Assembly (NCBI RefSeq): GCF_002563955.1
Contig: NZ_PDJE01000001.1
Span: 248,001 to 312,000, forward strand
DNA: 64,000 bases
Direction: 5' to 3'
From: Paramicrobacterium agarici
GTDB lineage: Bacteria > Actinomycetota > Actinomycetes > Actinomycetales > Microbacteriaceae
In this document: positions 41,739 to 50,692 of the stretch, one piece after another
Layout of the letters: each line of letters starts with the position of its first letter
How positions within the stretch are numbered: the first letter of the stretch is position 1
Position numbers and translations under genes: made by a program
The notes under the pieces: generated by a model
Database searches by the model: none
Told to the model about the DNA's origin: nothing
Seen by the model: only the letters and a program-made list of their open reading frames with translations

Positions 41739-42208
41739 GCGTCCTCCCTCTGCGTGTCAAGGTAGGTCTCGAGCTCGCTCAAAAGCGCGTTCTCCCCCAT
41801 CGGAACGAGCATGACGAGATTGAGGATCGAACCGTCATCTGCCTTGGTCTTCATATAGGGACGCGTCGGCGCTGCCCGCTCTGCCCACGGCGTCTGATCG
41901 GTCATTCCCGCGATCACGACGTCGAGCTGCTGCTTCTCCAGACCTCGAACGAGCGCCTCCTCACTCCCGACCGTCCACTCGATCTCGGCATCGATGCTCT
42001 CGGCGAAGCCGCGAATGAGCTCCACCTCCTTGCCGCTGTACTCGCCGTCGTCGGCAACCGTCAGATTCCCGTTGGGCGAGATGCCCACGCGGAGCGTACC
42101 GCCCGTGGCATGCTCGAGACTCCCGTAAGGGTCTGTGGGCATGGTGATCCCGCACCCGGTGAGCAACACTGCCATCAAGCCGACGGCGAGCAGTCGAAGA
42201 AATCGCAT
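41735..42208 (-). CDS. Half-size substrate-binding-protein-like lipoprotein
   Basis: A 157-residue lipoprotein: signal peptide MRFLRLLAVGLMAVLLTGC with the lipobox Cys at residue 19. The mature part resembles lobe I of family-3 amino-acid-binding proteins (GGTLRVGISPNGNL, then YSGKEVELIRGFAESIDAEI and LDVVIAGMTDQTPWAERAA). It is about half the usual mature length, so it has at most one complete lobe. TACCGT ends 6 nt before the ATG. The stop overlaps the CDF start, and there are no ABC transporter genes. It may serve as an extracellular metal or ligand partner for the CDF protein. Confidence 0.75.
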   Translation of the reverse strand: MRFLRLLAVGLMAVLLTGCGITMPTDPYGSLEHATGGTLRVGISPNGNLTVADDGEYSGKEVELIRGFAESIDAEIEWTVGSEEALVRGLEKQQLDVVIAGMTDQTPWAERAAPTRPYMKTKADDGSILNLVMLVPMGENALLSELETYLDTQREDA

Positions 42209-42380
42209 ATTCCGACGGTATCGACCTGCCCCGCACGAGGCGATGCCTTGACAAAGCACGAGAACCAGAAGTATTCGAGCCCGCACGCTTCCGCACTGCC
42301 GCGGTGTCGGGCGAGGAACACTTCAACCGTGCACGTTGTGGCGCTGGTCATAGTCCGCGCGCACGACGGCCCATGGATCT

Positions 42381-42434
42381 GGGGGCCAACTTTTACTGTC
42401 TGCCGTGGGCTCGGCACCAGTAAAGTTGGTCCCC
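42381..42434. terminator. Large imperfect hairpin with an inner stem
   Basis: GGGGGCCAACTTTTACTG (42381-42398) pairs with CAGTAAAGTTGGTCCCC (42418-42434) with one bulged T and one G-T pair. The 19-nt loop itself folds through TGCCG and CGGCA. The structure begins 57 nt downstream of the aldehyde dehydrogenase stop and may terminate it. The rest of the 42209-42490 gap shows no supported gene. Confidence 0.5.
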
Positions 42435-42490
42435 GATTGGGCGAACTGACCGCCGAGTTGCCGTGGGCACAGGCGGCGAGCCTTGCCAGC

Positions 42491-43930
42491 TCAGTCGAGC
42501 GCGTGCATCACGTGCTTCACACGGGTGTAGTCCTCGAGGCCGTACATCGAGAGGTCTTTGCCATAGCCCGACATCTTGAAGCCGCCGTGCGGCATCTCGG
42601 CCGTGAGCAGAATGTGCGTGTTGACCCACACGCAGCCGAAGTCGAGGTCGCGCGTGAGGCGCATGGCACGCGCGTGATCGGTCGTCCATACGCTGGCGGC
42701 AAGACCGTAGTCAACGCCGTTGGCGAGTTCGACAGCCTCGGCTTCGTCGCTGAACGACTGCACCGTAATGACCGGGCCGAAGGTCTCCTGCTGCACGCAC
42801 GCGTCGTCTTGCCGCACGCCCGTCACAACGGTCGGCGCAAAGAAGAATCCGTGCTCCCCCACGCGGCGCCCGCCCGTCTCCACGGTGGCGTGGGCGGGCA
42901 GGTCGTCGAGCACGGCCTGCACCTTGGCGAAGTGGCTCGCATTGTTGAGCGGACCGTAGAGCGCGTCAGCATCCGTGCCCGTCTTGGTCGCCTCGGCCGC
43001 GCGCACCAGCTCCGCGACCATGGCGTCATGCACCGGCTCATGCACGAGCACCCGCGTCACGGCGGTGCAGTCCTGCCCGGCGTTGAAGTAGCCCGACTCG
43101 GCGAGGGCGTCGGCGGTCGCCGCGAGGTCGACGTCGTCGAACACCACGGCCGGGGCCTTGCCGCCCAGTTCGAGGTGCGAGCGGTGCAGACGTTTGGCCG
43201 CGGATGCCGCGACCTCACGGCCCGCCCGCACCGACCCCGTGATCGAGACGAGCCCTGGAACAGGATGCTGCGCGAGAAGCTCGCCCGTCGTCGCGTCGCC
43301 CAGCACAACGTTGAGCACGCCGTCGGCCAGCACGCCGCGGCTGGCATCGGCGAGCACGAGGGTCGACTCTGGCGTCGTGTCGCTCGGCTTGAGCACCGTC
43401 GTGTTTCCCGCCGCTATCGCCGGCGCGATCTTCCACACCGCCATCATGAATGGGTAGTTCCAAGGGGTCACTTGCGCGACCACGCCGATGGGCTCGCGCC
43501 TCACATACGAGGTGTGGCCCTCGAAGTACTCGCTCGCCGCTGCCCCCTCGAGCACACGCGCTGCGCCCGCGAAATACCGAATCTGATCACAGCCCGTGAT
43601 CACCTCTTCGACGCGGATCGTCTCTTTCGGCTGCCCCGTGTTGCGGTTCTGCGCCTCGACGATGTCGTCGGCGCGGGCTTCGAGAGCATCGGCGAAGGCG
43701 AGAAGCGCCGCCTGACGCTCCCCTGGAGTCGTGCGTCCCCACGACACAGCAGCCGACCGCGCTGCGTCGAACGCAGCATCCACGTCTGCCTCATTCGACA
43801 CCGGAGACACGGCAACGCGCCCCTCCGTCACCGGGTTGACGACGTCGATCGTGGCGGTTCCCCGCGCGTTGACGAACCGGCCGCCGACAAAGTTCTGAAG
43901 TGGCGCTGTATTCTGCAACAGGTCAGGCAT
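42491..43930 (-). CDS. NAD-dependent aldehyde dehydrogenase, probable gamma-aminobutyraldehyde dehydrogenase
   Basis: A 479-residue ALDH. Motifs: VTPWNYPFMMAVWKIAPAIA, the catalytic Glu in LHRSHLELGGKAPAVVFDDV, the catalytic Cys in NAGQDCTAVTRVLV, and the C-terminal EMPHGGFKMSGYGKDLSMYG. The length and C-terminal pattern fit gamma-aminobutyraldehyde dehydrogenases (PatD-like), which turn 4-aminobutanal from putrescine into GABA. AAGGGAG lies about 8 nt before the ATG at 43930. It follows gabD and gabT on the same strand, supporting a putrescine/GABA route. Substrate is inferred. Confidence 0.75.
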   Translation of the reverse strand: MPDLLQNTAPLQNFVGGRFVNARGTATIDVVNPVTEGRVAVSPVSNEADVDAAFDAARSAAVSWGRTTPGERQAALLAFADALEARADDIVEAQNRNTGQPKETIRVEEVITGCDQIRYFAGAARVLEGAAASEYFEGHTSYVRREPIGVVAQVTPWNYPFMMAVWKIAPAIAAGNTTVLKPSDTTPESTLVLADASRGVLADGVLNVVLGDATTGELLAQHPVPGLVSITGSVRAGREVAASAAKRLHRSHLELGGKAPAVVFDDVDLAATADALAESGYFNAGQDCTAVTRVLVHEPVHDAMVAELVRAAEATKTGTDADALYGPLNNASHFAKVQAVLDDLPAHATVETGGRRVGEHGFFFAPTVVTGVRQDDACVQQETFGPVITVQSFSDEAEAVELANGVDYGLAASVWTTDHARAMRLTRDLDFGCVWVNTHILLTAEMPHGGFKMSGYGKDLSMYGLEDYTRVKHVMHALD

Positions 43931-43994
43931 GGTTTCGCTCCCTTGCGATGTCGGATGCCGTGAGGGCGGTGCTTGTGGCACCGCCCCCGAGCCG

Positions 43995-45446
43995 TCAGGC
44001 CGGCATCATCGTGTACTTGGTGTTGAGGTATTCGTGAATGCCCTCGAGACCGCCCTCGCGACCGAGACCCGACTGCTTCACGCCCCCGAACGGCGCCGCC
44101 GCGTTCGAGATGACGCCAGCGTTCAACCCGACCATGCCGGACTCGAGCCGCTCGATCATGCGGTGGCCGCGCGCGAGGTCCTTCGTGAACGCGTAGGCAA
44201 TGAGGCCGTATTCGACGCCGTTCGCCATGGCGACGGCCTCGTCTTCGGTCGAGAACGGTGCGATCGCGAGCACGGGCCCGAAGATCTCCTCGCGCACGAT
44301 CTCGGCGTCGCTCGGCACGCCCGTCATGACGGTGGGCTCGTAGAAGCTGCCGTCGCCCTCGATCGCCGAACCGCCCGTGACGAGCGAGGCGCCGTGCTCG
44401 ACAGCATCCTGCACGAGCCGATTCGCCTTGTCGACAGCGCGGTCGTCGATGAGCGGACCGATCATGACGCCGTCGTCGGTGCCGCGCCCGATGCGCATCG
44501 ACGTAACCCTCTCGGTGACACGGCGCGCGAACTCGTCGGCCACCGACTCGTGCACGATGAAGCGGTTCGCCGCCGTGCACGCCTGGCCGATGTTGCGGAA
44601 CTTCGCCGCGATCGCGCCGTCGACGGCCGCGTCAAGGTCGGCGTCGTCGAACACGATGAACGGGGCATTGCCGCCCAGCTCCATCGAGGTGCGCAGCACG
44701 TTCTTCGCAGACTTCGCAATGAGGTCCTGCCCCACGCCCGTCGACCCCGTGAAGCTGAGCTTGCGCAGCCGCGGGTCGTCGAGGATCGCGTCGGACACCG
44801 GCCCCGTGCGTTTGGTCGTCACGATGTTGACGACACCCTTCGGCAGGCCCGCGTCTTCGAGCAGCTTTGCGAAGTAGAGCGTCGTGAGCGGCGTGAGCGA
44901 CGCCGGCTTGACCACGACGGTGCAGCCTGCGGCGAGCGCCGGCGCGATTTTGCGCGTCGCCATGGCGAGAGGAAAGTTCCATGGGGTGATGAGAAAGCAG
45001 GGGCCGACCGGATGCTGCGACACGATCATGCGCCCGGTTCCCTCGGGGTTCAGTCCATAACGGCCCGCAACGCGCACGGCCTCCTCGCTGAACCAGCGCA
45101 GAAACTCACCGCCGTACGTGACTTCGCCGTTGGATTCGGCGAGCGGCTTGCCCATCTCGAGCGTCATGAGCAGGGCGAATTCGTCGCGGCGCTCCTGCAT
45201 CAGGTCGAACGCATCGCGCAGAATGTTCGAGCGCGTGCGCGGCGGCGTCGCTGCCCATTCCTCTTGTGCGGCGACGGCGGCATCGAGCGCGGCGGTGCCT
45301 TCGTCAACCGTCGCGTTGGCGATCTCGACGAGCGTCTTTCCCGTCGACGGGTCGGTCACGGCGAAGGTCTCGGCAGCGTCTTTCCACTCGCCGCCGATGA
45401 ACAGGCCGGTGGGAACCTTCGCGAGCAGGTCGCGTTCTGAAATCAT
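43995..45446 (-). CDS. gabD: Succinate-semialdehyde dehydrogenase GabD
   Basis: A 483-residue ALDH with GabD hallmarks: [20 protein letters not shown] at the start, [20 protein letters not shown], the catalytic Glu in [20 protein letters not shown], the catalytic Cys in [14 protein letters not shown], and [20 protein letters not shown], a succinate-semialdehyde dehydrogenase signature. It oxidises succinate semialdehyde to succinate for the TCA cycle. AAGGAGA lies about 7 nt before the ATG. It sits between gabT and the aldehyde dehydrogenase. Confidence 0.88.
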   Translation of the reverse strand: MISERDLLAKVPTGLFIGGEWKDAAETFAVTDPSTGKTLVEIANATVDEGTAALDAAVAAQEEWAATPPRTRSNILRDAFDLMQERRDEFALLMTLEMGKPLAESNGEVTYGGEFLRWFSEEAVRVAGRYGLNPEGTGRMIVSQHPVGPCFLITPWNFPLAMATRKIAPALAAGCTVVVKPASLTPLTTLYFAKLLEDAGLPKGVVNIVTTKRTGPVSDAILDDPRLRKLSFTGSTGVGQDLIAKSAKNVLRTSMELGGNAPFIVFDDADLDAAVDGAIAAKFRNIGQACTAANRFIVHESVADEFARRVTERVTSMRIGRGTDDGVMIGPLIDDRAVDKANRLVQDAVEHGASLVTGGSAIEGDGSFYEPTVMTGVPSDAEIVREEIFGPVLAIAPFSTEDEAVAMANGVEYGLIAYAFTKDLARGHRMIERLESGMVGLNAGVISNAAAPFGGVKQSGLGREGGLEGIHEYLNTKYTMMPA

Positions 45447-45478
45447 GTGATTCTCCTTACGTATCAGGTGCCGCAGCG

Positions 45479-46852
45479 TCAGCGGGCGGAGTCTGTGTGC
45501 ACGTCGCGCAGAGCCGTCGCGACGATATCGAGTCCTTCAACGAGCAACTCGAGTGGAATGCTCAGCGGCGGCAGAAATCGGATCACGTTTCCGTACGTTC
45601 CACAGGTCAGCACGATCACGCCCTGGGTGTGGGCGGCGGCTGCGACGCGGCGCGCGAGCTCCGCATCGGGTTCGCCCGTCTCGGGGCGCACGAATTCAAC
45701 AGCGATCATGGCTCCGCGGCCTCGAACATCGCCGATTCGGGGGTCGGATGCTGCCAGCTCGCCGAATCGTCGCGCGACGATCTCGCCGATGCGCTCGGCT
45801 GCCTCGCAGAGCCCGTCGTTCTCGAAGGCGTCGATCGCGGCGAGGGCCGCCGCGCAGGCAACAGGGTTTCCGCCGTACGTGCCGCCGAGACCGCCGGCGT
45901 GCACGGCATCCATGATCTGTGCTCTGCCGGTCACCGCGGCCAGCGGCATGCCGCCCGCTATGCCCTTGGCCGTCGTGATGAGGTCGGGAACGACGCCCTC
46001 ATGCTCGCAGGCAAACATGCGACCCGTGCGCGCGAAGCCTGTCTGCACTTCGTCGGCGATGAACACGACCCCGTTGTCGCGCGCCCACGCCGCGAACGTC
46101 GGCAGAAACCCATCTGCGGGAACGATGAAGCCGCCCTCTCCGAGGATCGGCTCGATGATCACGGCGGCCAGCTGGTCGGCGCCGATCTGGGTCTCGATGC
46201 GGCTGATCGCTGCGCGAGCAGCATCCGTCCCCGTCATTCCCCCATCGCGAAAGGGGTACGAGACGGGCGCGCGGTAGACCTCGGAGGCGAACGGGCCGAA
46301 GCCGCGCTTGTAGGGCATGGACTTCGCCGTGAGCGCCATCGTGAGGTTGGTGCGGCCGTGATAGGCGTGATCGAAGGCGACGACCGCCGGCTTGCCGGTG
46401 TGCGCACGGGCAATCTTCACCGCGTTCTCCACGGCCTCTGCACCCGAATTGAACAGGGCACTGCGTTTCGCGTGATCGCCGGGTGTCAATCGATTGAGCG
46501 CTTCGGCGACAGCGACGTAACCCTCATAGGGAGTGACCATGAAGCACGTGTGCGTCGAGAGCGCCGCTTGCGCCGCCACGGCCTCGACCACGCGAGGGTG
46601 AGCGTTGCCCACTCCCGTGACGGCGATGCCCGACCCGAGGTCGATGAGCGAATTACCGTCGACGTCGACGACGACTCCTCCGCCCGCGGCGCGGGCGTAG
46701 ACAGGCATCGTCGTGCTCACGCCACCGGCAACGGCTCCGTGCTTGCGCTCCATGAGTGCGACGGACCGGGGGCCAGGAATCTCCGTAACGAGGCGTCGCT
46801 CCTGGGGAAGAGCCGGGCCGCCCGCGGTGAGCGTCGGTTCTGCAATGGTCAT
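45479..46852 (-). CDS. gabT: 4-aminobutyrate-2-oxoglutarate aminotransferase GabT
   Basis: A 457-residue class III aminotransferase. The N-terminal EIPGPRSVALMERKHGAVAG and GIAVTGVGNAHP are GabT-like. The PLP lysine lies in LITTAKGIAGGMPLAAVTGR, preceded by ADEVQTGFARTG; KIARAHTGKPAVVAFDHAYH and GEGGFIVPADGFLP follow the fold. It transfers the amino group of GABA to 2-oxoglutarate, making succinate semialdehyde for GabD. It heads the minus-strand gab unit; its ATG is chosen within the divergent region opposite the PucR gene. Confidence 0.88.
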   Translation of the reverse strand: MTIAEPTLTAGGPALPQERRLVTEIPGPRSVALMERKHGAVAGGVSTTMPVYARAAGGGVVVDVDGNSLIDLGSGIAVTGVGNAHPRVVEAVAAQAALSTHTCFMVTPYEGYVAVAEALNRLTPGDHAKRSALFNSGAEAVENAVKIARAHTGKPAVVAFDHAYHGRTNLTMALTAKSMPYKRGFGPFASEVYRAPVSYPFRDGGMTGTDAARAAISRIETQIGADQLAAVIIEPILGEGGFIVPADGFLPTFAAWARDNGVVFIADEVQTGFARTGRMFACEHEGVVPDLITTAKGIAGGMPLAAVTGRAQIMDAVHAGGLGGTYGGNPVACAAALAAIDAFENDGLCEAAERIGEIVARRFGELAASDPRIGDVRGRGAMIAVEFVRPETGEPDAELARRVAAAAHTQGVIVLTCGTYGNVIRFLPPLSIPLELLVEGLDIVATALRDVHTDSAR

Positions 46853-46951
46853 GACCACTTCCCGTCGAGTTCGCGTCTGTGCTCTCCATGCTACGAAGCG
46901 CGCGCGAATCCGGTACGTGCCGTTTTGGTGAATTACGCAGCGGGAGTACGC

Positions 46952-46957
46952 CATACT
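46952..46957 (+). promoter_or_regulatory. -10-like box (CATACT) of the PucR-family gene
   Basis: CATACT ends 7 nt before the ATG at 46965. The match is weaker than the other boxes. Confidence 0.3.
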
Positions 46958-46964
46958 GGCACAC

Positions 46965-48479
46965 ATGACCGTCACCGTCCGCCGGCTCCTCGCGCGCACA
47001 GACCTCGGGCTTCGCCTGCTCTCACCGCTGCCCGACCGCGCGGCACCGGCCGTGCACCCGCTCGACCAGCCCATCACCTGGGTCGCGGGCACCGATCTCG
47101 ACGACCCGACGCCGTTTCTCACTGAGGGGAATGTCGTGCTCACGACCGGGAGACAGTTCGGTGACGCGATCGACGCCGACGGTTACGTATCGCGGCTCGC
47201 TGCCTTCGGCATCCGTGCGATCGGCTTCGCCTCTGGAGTGATTCGCGATGTTCCGGCAGAGCTCGTCGACGCCTGCGAACGCGAGGCGATGCCACTCTTC
47301 GACGTTCCCTACCGCACGCCGTTCATCGCGATCACGCGCTACGTTGCCGACCTCGTGACCGCCGAGGCACACGGTCGCAGCGTGTGGGCAGCCGACGCTC
47401 AGCGCACAATCTCCGGCGCTGCGCTGCGCGATAACGGGCTGCGCTCCAGCGTCGTCGAGCTCTCGCGGCAGCTCGATCGACCGGTGACACTCTTCGACGC
47501 CACGGGCGACGCGCTTCACGCAGCGCCGGCTCCGCTCGATGTTCACGCAGACGTACGACGACTGCTCGAACGGGGCATTCCCGCAGCCGCTCCGACCGAC
47601 GACGGGATTCTGCTGCAGACGATCGGCCGCGGGGGCGAGCTGCGGGGAGTGCTCGCTGTTGCGGGCCCACTCGATCATCCGGCACAGAGCGTCGTCGCCG
47701 GCGTCGTCGCGCTCGCGGTCATGGCGCTCGAACAGCGCCGCTCGCTCGCCGAGGCGTCTCTCGCGCTGCGCAACGGGGCATGGCACTGTCTCCAAGACGA
47801 CAACCTCGCGCTTGCTCGGCACCTCGCGGGACACGAGCTTCCCGCCGGAGACATCGTGGTGGCTCTCATCGCGCCAGCTGCTGCCGATCGCGTTCCCCCC
47901 GACGATGCCTCACGCGCCTCGAGCCCGCTCGGCGCTATCCTCGCGGATCCCGCCCTCGACGGCCTGTTCACCGCGCGCGAGGGATCGCGCATTGCGGTAC
48001 TGCTCCCCGCGGGCGACGAATCGTCGCGAGATGCACCGGTAACGCGCGACCTCGCCGTTCGCCACGGCATCCACATCGGCCTGTCGTCCCCCGCGACCAT
48101 CGAGACCGTGTCGCGAGCGGCAACGCAAGCAGAACTCGCGCTGTCACGGGCGGCGCAGACGGGCGGAGTTGCTCGCTTCGATGAGGTGGCGGATGCTGGC
48201 TTCGACGCCGTTCTCGACACCGAGGCCGCCCGCTCGATCGCTTATGCGCTGCTCCGCCCGATCGCGGAGCACGATGCCGCCCACAGAACAGCGCTCACCA
48301 CGTCGCTGCGCACCTGGCTCGAGCACAACGGCGCCTGGGATCCCGCGGCGTCAGCCCTCAGCATCCATCGGCATACCCTGCGCAAGCACATTCTGAAGAT
48401 CGCCGAGCTGACCGGACGGGACCTCTCGACGGCGCGCGTGCGTGCCGAGCTCATACTGGCGCTCGAGAGCACCCAGTAA
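46965..48479 (+). CDS. PucR-family transcriptional regulator, probable GABA-responsive activator
   Basis: A 504-residue PucR-type regulator. The N-terminal purine-catabolism-like domain includes VAGTDLDDPTPFLTEGNVVL; a GGDEF-like middle follows. The C-terminal PucR helix-turn-helix is HRHTLRKHILKIAELTGRDL. It diverges from gabT. In Corynebacterium a PucR-type protein, GabR, activates the gab genes in response to GABA, so the same role is likely here. Confidence 0.8.
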   Translation: MTVTVRRLLARTDLGLRLLSPLPDRAAPAVHPLDQPITWVAGTDLDDPTPFLTEGNVVLTTGRQFGDAIDADGYVSRLAAFGIRAIGFASGVIRDVPAELVDACEREAMPLFDVPYRTPFIAITRYVADLVTAEAHGRSVWAADAQRTISGAALRDNGLRSSVVELSRQLDRPVTLFDATGDALHAAPAPLDVHADVRRLLERGIPAAAPTDDGILLQTIGRGGELRGVLAVAGPLDHPAQSVVAGVVALAVMALEQRRSLAEASLALRNGAWHCLQDDNLALARHLAGHELPAGDIVVALIAPAAADRVPPDDASRASSPLGAILADPALDGLFTAREGSRIAVLLPAGDESSRDAPVTRDLAVRHGIHIGLSSPATIETVSRAATQAELALSRAAQTGGVARFDEVADAGFDAVLDTEAARSIAYALLRPIAEHDAAHRTALTTSLRTWLEHNGAWDPAASALSIHRHTLRKHILKIAELTGRDLSTARVRAELILALESTQ

Positions 48480-48501
48480 GCAACGACGTCTCGCGGCGCG
48501 G

Positions 48502-49473
48502 TCAGCGGACGGGCGGAGGTTGCGGCTGCCAGCCGGGCTGCGCGGGCTGCGGTGCCCTGCCGGTGAACACGCGCTGACCGCGCACCGCCAGCACGACGAG
48601 CGTGCCGAGCGCGACGACGACCGCGGCATCGATGACCGTCCACAGCGACGAGACAACCGTGTAGGGAAAGAAGAACTCGAGCGACCCCTGCACGGCGCCG
48701 ACGATGAGGTCGAGAATGAGCGCGAGAACCAGGCTCACTCCGCCCGCAATCACGCCAGCCACGAGACCGCGGCCGAGTGATGAGATCTTGGACAGCGGCC
48801 AGATGGCTGCAAGCACAACGAACGCCGCGGCGGCACACAGCACGGCGCGCAGCACGATGATGACCAGCTGCACGAAATGCCCATGCACGAGAAGCATCCC
48901 GACGGCGAGCACAGAGACCACGACAGCATCGACGAGTACAGCGCCGGCGATGATGAGTGCGGGCGGCACCACGTTCCGGCGATCCGGCACGCCTGCAGCC
49001 AGCTCCCCACTCCAGCGGCGTCCGCGCACGATCACGGCTCCGAGCGCGAGAACAAGCGTCAGCGAAATGAGGTTTCCCACGACGGCACCCAGGTTGACGT
49101 CGTACGACGAGCCGCCGTGGATGGCAAGAGTGCGGATCGTGGCGTAGAGGTAGCGGTAGATGACGAGCAGTGCGCCGCCGATGCCACCCGCGATGAGCAC
49201 CGGAACAGCAAGCGCAGCCACGGGGCCATTTAGCTGCGGCGGCTTGATGAACGCGAGCGAAAGAAAAGCCGCCCCGGCGAAGAGAAGCGTCGGAAGCAGT
49301 TCGCCGAAGATCGCGAGCAGCACGTCGTCAAACCGCATCCCGAACGAGAAGAGGCTGATCAGTACATTGAGAAGTGCCATTCCCGCGGGAAAAGCCGCAA
49401 TGAGGAGTGCGACCGGCACCGAAGCCGGCCGAGCTGGAGACGCAGGCTGCTGCCATAGCGGCTGGTTCGTCAT
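48502..49473 (-). CDS. Polytopic membrane protein of unknown function
   Basis: A 323-residue protein with a proline-rich N-terminus and about eight hydrophobic segments, for example PVALLIAAFPAGMALLNVLI and LVLALGAVIVRG. The C-terminus is again Pro/Gln-rich (APQPAQPGWQPQPPPVR). I do not recognise a family. TACTCT ends 6 nt before the ATG at 49473. It lies between the PucR gene and an alpha/beta hydrolase, with no obvious partner. Confidence 0.6.
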   Translation of the reverse strand: MTNQPLWQQPASPARPASVPVALLIAAFPAGMALLNVLISLFSFGMRFDDVLLAIFGELLPTLLFAGAAFLSLAFIKPPQLNGPVAALAVPVLIAGGIGGALLVIYRYLYATIRTLAIHGGSSYDVNLGAVVGNLISLTLVLALGAVIVRGRRWSGELAAGVPDRRNVVPPALIIAGAVLVDAVVVSVLAVGMLLVHGHFVQLVIIVLRAVLCAAAAFVVLAAIWPLSKISSLGRGLVAGVIAGGVSLVLALILDLIVGAVQGSLEFFFPYTVVSSLWTVIDAAVVVALGTLVVLAVRGQRVFTGRAPQPAQPGWQPQPPPVR

Positions 49474-49518
49474 TCGCTTAGAGTAGCGGCCGCCGCGGCG
49501 CGAGTCTATAAGCAGCTG

Positions 49519-50511
49519 TCACCACTCTCGCCCATACCCGGCGAGCCAGCGCTGAAGCTCGAGCTTCACCCGTTGCCGCACCGGCGGCGCCGAGAGCGTG
49601 ACATCGTGGATCGCCCCCTCCACCCGAATGAGCGTGACGGCGTTGCCCAGCCGCGGAACCCGCTGCGCGACTTCGTCGACATTGAGCACGATATCTGTCG
49701 TGCGCATGGGTTCCGCCCACGTGCGCGAGATCGTCGATGCCGACGAGAGCAGCACGAGCACGGGAATATCGATCGAGAGACCGGATGCGACTTTGCGCTG
49801 CGCCGCAAAGATCGCCGCGAGCCACGCGGTGTGCGTCGCAAAGCCGCGCTCGGGCCGCCAACGCGGGTCGATGTGCCACTCCCCCTCGAACTGGTCAGAG
49901 ATCGTTCGCGTGTAGAAGCCGTAGTCCACTTGAGGCAGCGATCGCAGCGGCGTAATGCGCGCGCCGATCTCGAGAAGCGGCGTGAGCGCCTCGCGGCCGA
50001 TGCCGCCGATCTGAAACTCGAGCCACGGGCTGTTGAGCACGAGCGCGTGAGCGCGACCGGGGTTCCGATGCACCCACAGGCTCATCGTGAGCCCGCCCGT
50101 GGAGTGCGCCATGATGAACAGGCGTCGCGTCGGCCGCTGGCCCTTGCCGTGCCCCATCGCGTGTAGCGCCCCCTCGATGTCTTCGTCGTAGGTCTCGAGG
50201 TCGCTGATGTAGCCCGGCGTCTGGTGCTCGCGCAGGCTGCGGCCGTACTTTCGCAGGTCGAGCGCATGAAAGCGCGCGCCGGTCTCTTCCCATGCTTCGG
50301 CAACATGACGCTGAAAGAAGTAGTCGACCCAGCCGTGCACGTAGAGCACGTCGACGTCCGAGAGATTCTTGACGGATGCTGTCAGCCGCTGCCAGCGCGA
50401 ACGCCGCGTTCTCACAAGCGTCGCAACCACGTCTCCTTGCGGGTCAGGAGCAAGAGGCAGCGTCGCGCGCTCGAAGCGTTCTCCGAGAATATCCGGCTCC
50501 CACGTCACCAT
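49519..50511 (-). CDS. Alpha/beta hydrolase (serine aminopeptidase S33 / lysophospholipase-like)
   Basis: A 330-residue alpha/beta hydrolase. The nucleophile elbow is AHSTGG (Ser), with VLYVHGWVDYFFQRHVAEAW as the oxyanion region; the C-terminal IRVEGAIHDVTLSAPP supplies the catalytic His. The pattern is that of Hydrolase_4 / S33-type enzymes such as monoacylglycerol lipases. TACGCT ends 6 nt before the ATG at 50511, which is why I prefer this start to one further upstream. The substrate is unknown. Confidence 0.7.
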   Translation of the reverse strand: MVTWEPDILGERFERATLPLAPDPQGDVVATLVRTRRSRWQRLTASVKNLSDVDVLYVHGWVDYFFQRHVAEAWEETGARFHALDLRKYGRSLREHQTPGYISDLETYDEDIEGALHAMGHGKGQRPTRRLFIMAHSTGGLTMSLWVHRNPGRAHALVLNSPWLEFQIGGIGREALTPLLEIGARITPLRSLPQVDYGFYTRTISDQFEGEWHIDPRWRPERGFATHTAWLAAIFAAQRKVASGLSIDIPVLVLLSSASTISRTWAEPMRTTDIVLNVDEVAQRVPRLGNAVTLIRVEGAIHDVTLSAPPVRQRVKLELQRWLAGYGREW

Positions 50512-50635
50512 GGCTTCAGCGTAACGAAGCCCGCTGCGTCGACAGCATCCGACGACGCGCCCCTGACTGGGGTCATGCATGACACGCTAAACATGAGTAT
50601 TCTTCACATTAAGGGGTTCGTTGGAGCTTCTTCGC

Positions 50636-50687
50636 AGAGACCATGTCTGACGCACTTCCCCTCATGTGTGCGACCGGCATGGTCTCT
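50636..50687. terminator. 10-bp inverted repeat after the TetR gene
   Basis: AGAGACCATG (50636-50645) and CATGGTCTCT (50678-50687) are perfect inverted arms around 32 nt, just past the tetR stop at 50693. A perfect 12-bp palindrome (GTCATGCATGAC) lies at 50572-50583 in the same 181-bp gap. Confidence 0.35.
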
Positions 50688-50692
50688 GTCGT

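Noticed and set aside
42248..42277. A TTGACA-18-TATTCG promoter-like pair on the plus strand
   Set aside because: No plus-strand gene follows for several kilobases, and the spacing and -10 are not ideal.
45497..47125. A 542-codon open frame opposite gabT
   Set aside because: It is antisense to a clear aminotransferase, has Arg/His-rich composition typical of shadow frames in GC-rich DNA, and shows no family motif. Similar long antisense frames at 34219-35985, 42110-43963 and 11798-12748 were rejected for the same reason.
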